Shown: piece after piece, positions 27,232 to 36,175 of the stretch
Layout of the letters: every line of letters begins with the position of its first letter
How positions within the stretch are numbered: the first letter of the stretch is position 1
Assembly (NCBI GenBank): GCA_031272205.1
Contig: JAISUH010000033.1
Span: 1 to 37,154, forward strand
Origin: Dysgonamonadaceae bacterium
GTDB taxonomy: Bacteria; Bacteroidota; Bacteroidia; Bacteroidales; Dysgonomonadaceae
DNA length: 37,154 nt
Direction of reading: 5' to 3'
Notes under the pieces: generated by a model
Database searches by the model: none
Told to the model about the DNA's origin: nothing
The model's input: the letters and a program-made list of their open reading frames with translations, nothing else
Translations under genes and position numbers: made by a program

Positions 27232-27512
27232 CTTAGTAGCCCAAGAACGCCACACCTATCATGCCCTTATTTTCTTGATAAATAATGGAATAAGGGAGAA
27301 AATGGGGGGGTGAGAATTGAGAATTGAGAATTGAGAATTGAGAATTGAGAATTGAGAATTAAGAATTAAGAATTAAGAATTGAGAATTGAGAATTGAGAA
27401 TTGAGAGTGGGGAGGGTAGAAGGCGCGAAAGGAAAGTCTCGCAGGAGACGACACTTGCATCACCTTTTTTTAAATTCATCAATTCCTTTGTGTCATAGTG
27501 GCAAAAAAACTA
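27232..27512 (+). repeat. Long composite direct repeat, left copy
   Basis: CCCTTAGTAGCCCAAG...AATAATGGAATAAGGGAGAAAATGGGGGGG-(GAGAATT/AAGAATT)n-GTGGGGAGGGTAGAAGGCGCGAAAGG...GGCAAAAAAACTAA; matches 30599-30825. Confidence 0.85.
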
Positions 27513-27778
27513 AAAAACTAAAAAACTGAACAACTAAAAACTGAAGAATTACGAACCGTTAGCGGTCGGCTTGGACAGAAAAAAAATTATGGATATCAAA
27601 AACGACGGGGAGGACATGGAGTTCCGCTTCGTGTCGGCCTCGTTTTTATTCATCTCCACATCCACCACTTTAACGATCCGCCATTCTGTAAGCCTTTTTT
27701 TATGGATTGTCAGGCTTAAAATACTTAAAATACGATTTTTAACGAAAAATAAACAGCACGAAATTAACCAATAACACA

Positions 27779-29575
27779 ATGAGTACGCTATTTAAAACTA
27801 TCGTCCTGCTTGCGATTTTTACGCGCATCAGCTCTGCTTCGGCTCAGTTCCGCGAACAGCAAGAGATTGATTCGCTCTTGCAGATTGTCGAATCCGGCGT
27901 TGACGAAAGCGCTAAAACAGGGCCGATGGCGCGGCTTTCGTTTCTGTATTTCGCCGGCGGCGACAGCCTTACGTCCGAAAAATACCTGCGGGAAGCGACA
28001 ACCCTTGCGCAGGCACAGAACGACGGCAAGTATAAAATCCGCGTCCTGATTCAGGAACTCAAGACCTGCACCGCCGCCCGCCCGCGTCGGATAAAACGCG
28101 CCTACGAGATAGTGGGCGAGCTTTACCGCCTGATCGGATCGACCGGCGATCGGCTCTCAAAAGCGCAGGCTTACGACTGTATCGCCGCAGCCAAACAGGT
28201 GCTGGAGCAGGATTACGACAACAAGGACTATTATCAGGCCGTCGGCATAGCCGAGAAACTGTCGTCCAATGACCGTGAAGCGCGGCAAATCATCTTCAAC
28301 ATGCAGTATGCGCGAATACAGCGGATTATCGCTTCGGAGGGCTACGGCAGCAAGGCCTTGGACTATCAGGTGAAGCTCGCTACCGAAACCGCAAGGGATA
28401 CGGGCGACAAGACCAATATCTGCTGCATGATGACCGTTCACTTAGAACAGATGCTCAATGCCGACTATCCCGACGGGAAAGCCATCGAGACAGAAGCGGG
28501 CCGGCTCTTGGATTTTATCGGCAACAACGTGATTGCTACCGCTCCCTACAATGCGGCGATAGAACGATTGATTCTCTGCAGCCTGTCCTTCCCCGAAAGC
28601 GTCGATATGACCAAAATAGAAGAAGCAGCGGAGAAACTGCAATACGCCAGCACGGGCGACAAGATTTTGCAGCGCGACATCTCGAAAACCCTTATGACGC
28701 TCGCTTACGCACAGGGACAATGTGGTGAGGCCATCAACCGTACATGGGATCTGATCCGCGTTGATTCGCTGAGCGAGAATCCGGCAAAGCTGCTGGCCGT
28801 CGATTATTCGGCTTTGGCGGTATTGTATGACGAAGTGAAGGATCAGGGCCGGCGTGCCGATGCGCTCGATAAAAGCCTGAAATACTACCGGCAGGCCTAT
28901 AACGAGCGGGCGCAGGAACAGCGGCTGATCTCCGAAATACGCTACAATACCCAAAAAGAAGCGGCGCAGAGACGGCAAATGGGCTATATCCTGACCGGCG
29001 TGATGGTGATTACGGTGGTTATCGGCTTTGCCGTTATCATGTATCAGCGGAAAGCCGCAGCGGAAAAGGCGCTTCTCGAACTCGCCTTGGAAAATGCCGA
29101 ACAAAAAGAAAAAATCATGGAGATGGAAATCCAAAGTATCCAAAAAGAAAATATGGCCGCCAAATTGCGCATCGAACAGAAAAATAAGCTGATAGAAACT
29201 ATTGTGCAGATAGTCAGCGAGATAGACAACAGCGAGTTGCGGAGGCTGATCGAAAAAGAGAAGATTATGGATAGAAATTTCAATAATAACTCGCGGATTT
29301 TTATCGAATCGGATCCCGAATTTTTCAGGAAATTGCAGGAGCGAGCCGCACCGGAGGTCCTTACCCCGCTCAACCTGCGCTATTGCGCGTATCTGCTGAC
29401 GGGGATGGGCAGCAAGGAGATTATGGAGCTCCTCAACGTGAGCGAAAACACGTTTTGGATCAACAAAAAACGGCTGCGCCAGAAACTGAAACTTCCCAAA
29501 GGCGAAAGCCTCGAATCGTTTCTGCACAACCTGAGTTTGCCGCCTCATGCGAATAATGGGGGAGTTGAGAGTTGA
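27779..29575 (+). CDS. TPR-containing membrane-anchored transcriptional regulator with C-terminal LuxR/HTH-like domain
   Basis: 598 aa; signal peptide, helical repeat region, TM GYILTGVMVITVVIGFAVIMY, coiled coil, C-terminal LTGMGSKEIMELLNVSENTFWINKKRLRQKL HTH. Confidence 0.82.
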   Translation: MSTLFKTIVLLAIFTRISSASAQFREQQEIDSLLQIVESGVDESAKTGPMARLSFLYFAGGDSLTSEKYLREATTLAQAQNDGKYKIRVLIQELKTCTAARPRRIKRAYEIVGELYRLIGSTGDRLSKAQAYDCIAAAKQVLEQDYDNKDYYQAVGIAEKLSSNDREARQIIFNMQYARIQRIIASEGYGSKALDYQVKLATETARDTGDKTNICCMMTVHLEQMLNADYPDGKAIETEAGRLLDFIGNNVIATAPYNAAIERLILCSLSFPESVDMTKIEEAAEKLQYASTGDKILQRDISKTLMTLAYAQGQCGEAINRTWDLIRVDSLSENPAKLLAVDYSALAVLYDEVKDQGRRADALDKSLKYYRQAYNERAQEQRLISEIRYNTQKEAAQRRQMGYILTGVMVITVVIGFAVIMYQRKAAAEKALLELALENAEQKEKIMEMEIQSIQKENMAAKLRIEQKNKLIETIVQIVSEIDNSELRRLIEKEKIMDRNFNNNSRIFIESDPEFFRKLQERAAPEVLTPLNLRYCAYLLTGMGSKEIMELLNVSENTFWINKKRLRQKLKLPKGESLESFLHNLSLPPHANNGGVES

Positions 29576-29697
29576 GAATGAAGAGTGGGTAGTTTATAGT
29601 TTATAGTTTATAGTTTATAGTTTATAGTTTATAGTTTATAGTTTATAGTTCTTAGTCTTTAGCTGCCCCCGAAAAACTAAGAACTAAGAACTACCCA
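29563..29697. repeat. Composite heptamer repeat in inverted-pair arrangement around AGCTGCCCCC
   Basis: GTGGGTAG(TTTATAG)x8 TTCTTAGTCTTT AGCTGCCCCC GAAAAACTAAGAACTAAGAACTACCCAC. Confidence 0.9.
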
Positions 29698-29931
29698 CTA
29701 AAACACCCTCTTTTGCACTTTCTAACTTCTAATTTCTAATTTTTGCCTTCTTCATTCTTAATTGGCTACCGCCGAACGTTGTTTCTCCATTCTCAACTGT
29801 CGGGCGATGGTTTGTTTTGGGCGACGAACTCGTTCTGTATGAAGAAAAATAGGATACTTTTCACAAGTTAAAAAAATAGTTGAATTGAAAAATAAATTGT
29901 ACCTTTACAGCGATATTAATGGAGAAAAATT

Positions 29932-30153
29932 ATGACTGCTTATCAAGAACTTATTCGGATCAATCCGGCCAAGAGGTTTGGGAGACCTTGTGTCAGAGAT
30001 ACGCGCATCACAGTTTACGATGTGCTGGGATGGTTGTCGGCAGGAATGAGTTACGAGGAAATCATTAACGACTTCCCTGAACTGACCAAACAAGACATCC
30101 TTGCTTGCCTTGCGTTTGCTTCGCAAAGGGAACGAACGGTTCAATACGTTTAA
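29932..30153 (+). CDS. DUF433 family protein (VapB-like antitoxin)
   Basis: 73 aa; NPAKRFGRPCVRDTRITVYDVLGWLSAGMSYEEIINDFPELTKQDILACLAFA. Confidence 0.92.
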   Translation: MTAYQELIRINPAKRFGRPCVRDTRITVYDVLGWLSAGMSYEEIINDFPELTKQDILACLAFASQRERTVQYV

Positions 30154-30154
30154 A

Positions 30155-30489
30155 ATGAAACTGCTGTTTGACCAGAACATTTCGATCGTATAGAACGATT
30201 GTTGCCGGAACAGACTTTCGGGGGAAGTCGGCATGTTAAGTCGGTAGGTTTATACAACAAAGACGATGCCGATATTTGGCAATAAGCACAACGAAACGGG
30301 TTTACAATAGTAACGTTTGACGCTGATTTTTTTGATATTCTGGTTGTAAAAGGATTCCCCCCGAAAATTATTTGGTTACGCACCGGAAATTTGACTACAT
30401 CGGCCATTTCCGAATACTTCATAAATAACTTTCTTAAAATCAATACTTTTATTGATGATCCGGACAAAGGGCGTTTGGAATTGTTCTGA
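30155..30489 (+). pseudogene. Degraded DUF5615-like (PIN-like) toxin
   Basis: MKLLFDQNIS then stop/frameshift at ~30190; downstream frame ERLLPEQTFGGSRHVKSVGLYNKDDADIWQ*AQRNGFTIVTFDADFFDILVVKGFPPKIIWLRTGN... Confidence 0.85.
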
Positions 30490-30493
30490 ATCC

Positions 30494-30590
30494 TCGTCTC
30501 TACTGCCAATGCAACCCCGTACGGGGTTGAACGGCATTTATACGCTTGCTTTCTATTGATATGGATGGACTGCGGCCAAGGAACCTTCCT
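30494..30590. repeat. REP-like repeat with perfect 18-bp palindrome CAACCCCGTACGGGGTTG
   Basis: CGTCTCTACTGCCAATGCAACCCCGTACGGGGTTGAACGGCATTTATACGCTTGCTTTCTATTGATATGGATGGACTGCGGCCAAGG; near-identical to 15675-15765. Confidence 0.8.
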
Positions 30591-30598
30591 CAAAATTC

Positions 30599-30825
30599 CC
30601 TTAATGGCCCACGGCGCCACCCACCGATCATGCCCTTATTTTTCTGGTTAAGAATGGAATAAGGGCAAAATGGGGGGGTGAGAATTGAGAATTAAGAATT
30701 AAGAATTAAGAATTAAGAGTGGGGAGGGTAGAAGGCGCGAAAGGAAAGTCTCGCAGGAGACGACACTTGCATCACCTTTTTTTAAATTCATCGATTCCTT
30801 TGTGTCATAGTGGCAAAAAAACTAA
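30599..30825 (+). repeat. Long composite direct repeat, right copy (shorter heptamer array)
   Basis: Same modules as 27232-27512; ~105-bp tail near-identical. Confidence 0.85.
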
Positions 30826-30919
30826 GAACTAAAAACTAAAAACTATAAACTAAGAACTATAAACTACCCACTCTTAATTCTCAATTCTCAAGTCCCTTCG
30901 TTCTCCATTCTCAACTCTT

Positions 30920-32281
30920 TCAGGGTAATTCTTTGATTTTTATATTTTGAAACCAGACTTCGTCGCCGTGATCCTGCAAGAGGATATTGCCTTCGGCCGC
31001 ATTGCCGAAGTTGGGCCAGTCTTTGTATTTGCTGTAAGCCACGAGCGCATTCCACTCTTGATTATTTCGCTCATACTCAATTATTTTCACTCCGTTCAGC
31101 CAATGTTCTACATGATTGTCTTTCACGACAATCATCGCCGTATTGAAAAAACCGGGGCGGAAAGGTTTGTTGTCCGGCGCGGGGATCAGGTCGTACAGCG
31201 AGCCGAGGGTGCGGTTGCCCTTAACCCCCAGTTTTGCGTCGGGATGCCGCCAGTCGTCCAATAGTTGAAATTCGCAGCCGATAGCCGAGCCCTCGCCTTT
31301 GTTGAGCGCGGGATCCACAAAATATTTGACGCCGCTGTTGGCGCCGTCGGTGATTTTGAAATCGACCTTGAGGATAAAATTCCGGTAAGGTTTCACAGTA
31401 ACGATATCGCCGCCGTTGGCCGATTCTCCGCCGCCGCTTTTCATCACTTTCAGCATCCCGTTTTCGATAGACCATCCTTTCGAGGGGAAGGCCTCTAATT
31501 TTGCTCCACGCCATCCGGCGGTGGTTTTGCCGTCCCAGAGCAACCGCCATCCGTCGCGCCGTTCCCGTTCGGAGATGCTGTTGGGGATGGTGTTGATTTG
31601 GGCAATTGCCGTGTCGTCGGGTGTTTTAAAACGCTCTAAGTGTTCTGTCAGGATGCGAATATTCCGCCACGAGACTGTTTTACCGGCCATGGCTTCGTTG
31701 TTGCCAATGTCGTGCACCTGCAAGGCGATAAATCCCGAAAGGGTGGTATCGTCTAACAGATCGACGCAAGGGACACCGTTGACCCAGGTGCGGATAGAGC
31801 TTCCGATCGCTTCGATGCGAGCCTTGTTCCATTCGCCTTTTTTGAAGGCCTTAACGCCGGTTGGATTATCGTTCATCGGATAGAGCCAGCCGCGGCGTTC
31901 CTCGTCATAGATACCGCCCGTCCAAGCCCCTTCTGCGGGGTCGATCTCGAACTGGTAGCCATATACGTGCCCGTTGTGGTAATTTTTGTCGCTCAGGCTG
32001 CGGAACTGCACGCCCGAATTCATTCCCTGATCTACTTTGAAGTCAAATTCGAGGATGAAATCGCCGTAATATTTGTCGGTAGCCAAAAAGGAGTTGGGCG
32101 AATTGGTTTTCGCTATGCCGACGATGGTTTTGTCCACCACTTTGTATTCGGCCGACCCGTTGACTTTTGTCCAGCCTTTCAGGTTTTTCCCGTTAAAGAG
32201 GTTCTGCCATGCGGCATCCTGAGCCGAAGCGGAGAGCGTGAAAACCGCAGCCATCATAAGAAAGATATTTTTTGTCATCAT
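30920..32281 (-). CDS. Secreted protein with two tandem DUF1080 (3-keto-disaccharide hydrolase-like) domains
   Basis: 453 aa; [18 protein letters not shown]... and second copy [23 protein letters not shown]...; signal peptide. Confidence 0.9.
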   Translation of the reverse strand: MMTKNIFLMMAAVFTLSASAQDAAWQNLFNGKNLKGWTKVNGSAEYKVVDKTIVGIAKTNSPNSFLATDKYYGDFILEFDFKVDQGMNSGVQFRSLSDKNYHNGHVYGYQFEIDPAEGAWTGGIYDEERRGWLYPMNDNPTGVKAFKKGEWNKARIEAIGSSIRTWVNGVPCVDLLDDTTLSGFIALQVHDIGNNEAMAGKTVSWRNIRILTEHLERFKTPDDTAIAQINTIPNSISERERRDGWRLLWDGKTTAGWRGAKLEAFPSKGWSIENGMLKVMKSGGGESANGGDIVTVKPYRNFILKVDFKITDGANSGVKYFVDPALNKGEGSAIGCEFQLLDDWRHPDAKLGVKGNRTLGSLYDLIPAPDNKPFRPGFFNTAMIVVKDNHVEHWLNGVKIIEYERNNQEWNALVAYSKYKDWPNFGNAAEGNILLQDHGDEVWFQNIKIKELP

Positions 32282-32304
32282 TTTTTTTCGGATTTTTTCG
32301 GAAT

Positions 32305-33726
32305 TTATAAGTTATAAAATTGTTCCCATCCTTTGCGGGGCGGAAGACCGGTAAGGAAAGCATTGGCGAAAGCGTCGTTTTTCACGCATTTTTTGTCGCG
32401 GTCGAAAACGATTTTCCGGTTCAGGCGTTGCGCCATGACCCCAAGGCAGAAGACCTGACTCAATGGGCCGGATATGGCGAAGGGAGAGCGCGTTTTTTCT
32501 TTGCCTTGGCAGGCCAGCAGGAAATTTGCGAAGTGATTTGAAGGGCTTTTGGGCACTTCGGGCAGTTTTTTTGCCATTTCGCGGGCTTTCTCTTCGGGGA
32601 TGATGCTCAGGGTACTTCCGTGCGAACCGCCTTTGAAGGTCAGTTCTTTGCCGTAGAGCTCTTTTCCGGGGTTCAGCTGGGCGGGCTGTATCTTGCCGCC
32701 GCCGACGGAGGGTATATTGGGGTCGATTTCCGAAACGCCGTATCCGTCGGGCACAGCGGGGATATTGTTGAGTCCGTCGTACCACGTGATGGTTAGCGGG
32801 GGCATCTTTCCCCGTTTAGGGAACTTAAATTCGATGGTGCTCGACATCGGGTAGAAATAGTCATTGTGCCCTTCCAGTTTGACGGGATTCACTTCTTCGG
32901 GCAGCCCCAGATCGAGAAATTCGTGGGCGGTGTCGAGAATGTGAGCGCCCCAATCGCCCAGAGCGCCCATGCCGAAATCGTACCAGCAGCGCCACTGTCC
33001 GTTGTGGTAGTCGTGGTTGTATTCGTGGTAGAACTGCGCCATCGTCCACGTGTCCCAGTCGAGGGTTTCGGGAATCGGCTCTGCGGCGGGATATTTTTTG
33101 ATATGGGGATCCCAGCCGTGCCAACGCCGCGAACTGTTCATGTGGGCGGTGATGGCGGTGATGTCTTTGATGATGCCGGCCTCTTTCCAAGCTTTAAATT
33201 GGAAGTAGTTGGCTTCGGAATGGCCTTGGTTTCCCATTTGAGTTACGATATGGGGATGCCTTTTGGCCATGCCGATCAGCAGTTCGGATTCGTGGAAGGT
33301 GCGTGTGAGCGGTTTTTCCACATAAACGTGTTTGCCGAGATGAATGGCGAGCATGCAGATGGGGAAGTGCGAAAAATCGGGAGTTGCGACCACGACGGCT
33401 TCGATTTCGTTTCCTGCCTTGTCAAACATTTCCCGGAAATCCTTAAATCGTTTGGCGTTGGGGAATTTTTTCAATGCGTTTTGGGTGTGTTCGGCGCCCA
33501 AATCGACATCGCAGAGCGCCACAAAATTGGCCAATCCGGTTTTGTCGAACTCGCTGAGTACTTCCCAACCCCGGTTGCCGATGCCGATCATAGCAACGTT
33601 CACTTTTTGGTTTGCACCGACAACACGGCTGTAGCTTGCCGCGTTGAGTTTCGAAGAAACGCCTCCGAAAGCGATTCCTGCGGAAGCTAAGGCCGCGTTT
33701 TTGATAAATTCTCTTCTTGTAGTCAT
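32305..33726 (-). CDS. Tat-exported Gfo/Idh/MocA family oxidoreductase
   Basis: Start [22 protein letters not shown] (twin-arginine), [36 protein letters not shown]. Confidence 0.92.
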   Translation of the reverse strand: MTTRREFIKNAALASAGIAFGGVSSKLNAASYSRVVGANQKVNVAMIGIGNRGWEVLSEFDKTGLANFVALCDVDLGAEHTQNALKKFPNAKRFKDFREMFDKAGNEIEAVVVATPDFSHFPICMLAIHLGKHVYVEKPLTRTFHESELLIGMAKRHPHIVTQMGNQGHSEANYFQFKAWKEAGIIKDITAITAHMNSSRRWHGWDPHIKKYPAAEPIPETLDWDTWTMAQFYHEYNHDYHNGQWRCWYDFGMGALGDWGAHILDTAHEFLDLGLPEEVNPVKLEGHNDYFYPMSSTIEFKFPKRGKMPPLTITWYDGLNNIPAVPDGYGVSEIDPNIPSVGGGKIQPAQLNPGKELYGKELTFKGGSHGSTLSIIPEEKAREMAKKLPEVPKSPSNHFANFLLACQGKEKTRSPFAISGPLSQVFCLGVMAQRLNRKIVFDRDKKCVKNDAFANAFLTGLPPRKGWEQFYNL

Positions 33727-33815
33727 GATGAGATTATTTTGAATTTGAATATTTTTCAATCTGTCGTATCAAAAATAGAATTAAATCGGCGAATTAGAAA
33801 ATCATTTTTGTTTTT

Positions 33816-35984
33816 TTACAAAAATCCTTCTTTTTCGAGCAAGGCAGCCGCTTCGATGAGCATGCAGCCGCTAATCTGTCCGCGGAGGAAGGAATCGTGA
33901 GGTTTGAAATACCATCCGTAATTGTAGATCAGAATGTTGCTGTCGGTTGTTGCGCTCGCATAAGTGATCAGCGCCTTGGCATTGTACTCGATAAATTTCC
34001 TGAACGTTTCTTTTTTATCCGGCGGCAGATCGGGGTGCATGGCCAATCGGGCGAAATATCGGATAAAGATGCCTTTAAAGAGGTTCACATCGTGATCCTG
34101 CTGTTCGGCCCAGTCGCTCAATATCCGGTTGTTTTCGGCTTTGACCGACAGATTTTCCAGCGTCCAGTCGGCCGTTCGTATGGCATCTTCCAAATAGTGG
34201 TTTTCGCCCGTTACGTCGTACAATTCCATGGCTGCGCCAAGAAAGGTGCCGGTATTGTATGTCCACGCGCCCGATTTGTTTGCGAAATCATCATAAACGG
34301 CTCCGGTTGCGGGGTCGTGCCTCTTTTCCCTCATCCATTCGTACATTTTTTTTGCCCAGTCCAAGTCGTTCAGTCCTCCGTTTGTTTCGGTATTCCCGTA
34401 TTTAACCCATCGACGAACGGCAATGATGGTTGCCGGGCCGGTAGAGGGCACGCCGGGGGTGCTGTTGGCATCGGTATTCCATTTGATACCCCCGTTCACG
34501 TTGTCCCATCCTTCTAATATCCAGTTCCATAAATCGCGGGCAGAGTTTTCGTAACGCGAATCGTTGGTGGCTTCGAAAGCCCGCAGATGAGCCAAGCCGT
34601 GCCAGGCCATATCATCGTAATAAGCGTTTTTGAATGTGCCGCCGTTTTTCGCTTTTACGCCTTCGTAGAAGTCGTAAATAACCTGCTGATACTTGCTGTC
34701 GTTGGTTCTCAAATAGGCGTCGATAACGACGTCGAGCGCGTGCGCTTCGGGCCAGTAATCATAAGGGTTGACTGTTCCGGTGAGGCTGTTATTGAAGTGT
34801 TTTTTGCTCGTATTCCAATAGCCGACGACAAAATCGGACGAGCTTTGGTTTGCGATATTCGCCCACGATGAGCCTGCAGCGCTAAAATCTTCGGTAGTAA
34901 CCTTAAAATCATGCGAATACTTCGACATGTCCACCGAAACTTCCACCCATCGGTCTTTCAAATTGTCGGCATAACCCCACACCCCGTTCCACAGCTGGTC
35001 GCCTTGATTGGTGATCACGCTTTCTTTCATCGAAAAGGATCCTCCGTCGGATTTTTCCAAAAACTTGTCCACACCCCCTTCGGTCATTTTAAATTTATAG
35101 CGTTTCTCGTCCCCCCACGATTCTTTCGAAAAAGAGATGAGACAGACGTCTTTCCATATTCCCCGACCTTCGTATTCGAGCTTCATCGCTCTCGATCGGA
35201 TGGCGTAAAACAGCGAAATATCGGTAACTTCTTTCATCACGACCGAGCCGGAAGAGAAATTGACGCGAATGCTGTAAACGCCGCTTTTTGTAACTTGAGC
35301 TTCCGAGCCGTCTTCAACCAATTTGCCGTCTTTTACCGAGAAAGAGCGTATATTACTCCCTTCGATATTGTTTGTAAACTTGAAAGGCTGTCCGGCCGTC
35401 AGTTTTGAATAGATGACAAATTCGGCGTCCGAAATTTTTGTAAATCCCATAGCGTCCGAAAGATTCTCTCCAAACTCGCTCCCCCGGCCGGTTAAAAACA
35501 ATTTGGCAATGTCTTCTTGCGCGAAAGGACGTTTAATGACCAATCGGAACGTTTCCTTCGACATGACCTTGGTCGCTTCGTGGTAGGCCTGCACAGCCCA
35601 GCACAATACGCCGGTACTGCCGGTGCTGATACCCGCCTTGGCGGCGATTTCGTTCAGCAGGTTGTAGGTGATGTAGGCGCTGTTTTTCGTGGTTTCGACC
35701 GTATATGCCGGATTGGAGGCAGACCCGTTTTCTCCAAAAAACTTGATTTCGTACTTCGGGGTTATGCCGTTATTGGCCGTGGCTTTCTCCCATTCGAAAA
35801 GAAGGTTGAGTTGCATATTTTCCGAAAATTCGATCTCCTTGTTGTTGGCCGGAGAAATCAGTCGTGCCACAGCATTGATGACGAGAAGATCCTCTGTCTG
35901 GGTCGGGTTTTCAACCGGGTCGGAACACGACGAAAGGATGCCCGTTATAGCAAATGAAAACAGGAAATAAACAATTTTTTTCAT
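33816..35984 (-). CDS. SusE-like N-terminal region fused to GH76 (alpha-1,6-mannanase-like) catalytic domain, lipoprotein
   Basis: MKKIVYFLFSFAITGILSSCSD lipobox; SusE-like LISPANNKEIEFSENMQLNLLFEWEKA; GH76-like NAYYDDMAWHGLAHLRAFE; start reassigned from 36017. Confidence 0.78.
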   Translation of the reverse strand: MKKIVYFLFSFAITGILSSCSDPVENPTQTEDLLVINAVARLISPANNKEIEFSENMQLNLLFEWEKATANNGITPKYEIKFFGENGSASNPAYTVETTKNSAYITYNLLNEIAAKAGISTGSTGVLCWAVQAYHEATKVMSKETFRLVIKRPFAQEDIAKLFLTGRGSEFGENLSDAMGFTKISDAEFVIYSKLTAGQPFKFTNNIEGSNIRSFSVKDGKLVEDGSEAQVTKSGVYSIRVNFSSGSVVMKEVTDISLFYAIRSRAMKLEYEGRGIWKDVCLISFSKESWGDEKRYKFKMTEGGVDKFLEKSDGGSFSMKESVITNQGDQLWNGVWGYADNLKDRWVEVSVDMSKYSHDFKVTTEDFSAAGSSWANIANQSSSDFVVGYWNTSKKHFNNSLTGTVNPYDYWPEAHALDVVIDAYLRTNDSKYQQVIYDFYEGVKAKNGGTFKNAYYDDMAWHGLAHLRAFEATNDSRYENSARDLWNWILEGWDNVNGGIKWNTDANSTPGVPSTGPATIIAVRRWVKYGNTETNGGLNDLDWAKKMYEWMREKRHDPATGAVYDDFANKSGAWTYNTGTFLGAAMELYDVTGENHYLEDAIRTADWTLENLSVKAENNRILSDWAEQQDHDVNLFKGIFIRYFARLAMHPDLPPDKKETFRKFIEYNAKALITYASATTDSNILIYNYGWYFKPHDSFLRGQISGCMLIEAAALLEKEGFL

Positions 35985-36175
35985 GACGTTCAATTTTTCA
36001 GTTCGTAAAAGTAGCAATTATTTTTCAGAAAGACCGAATGTTCCGTGAAAAACAGATGCTTTTCTTTTTCAGCATGTTCAGGCTGTTTGCGAAATTTTGA
36101 TTTTTCGTAATTCATGTATTTATTTTTATCTTTGCATCTGTAACAAAAAACCAAGTATTAAAACCGGATAACAAG

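Noticed and set aside
27571-27774. 67-aa ORF upstream of the TPR-HTH regulator
   Set aside because: Short, no recognisable features, probably leader/intergenic sequence.
13190-30920. CRISPR array
   Set aside because: Repeats are 7-bp tandem units or dispersed modules without regularly sized unique spacers, and no cas genes are present.
21888-30920. tRNA-Cys as attachment site of an integrated genomic island
   Set aside because: No integrase gene and no duplicated tRNA 3' end (CGGTTCGAATCCGCCAGGTACC) seen further right in the window.
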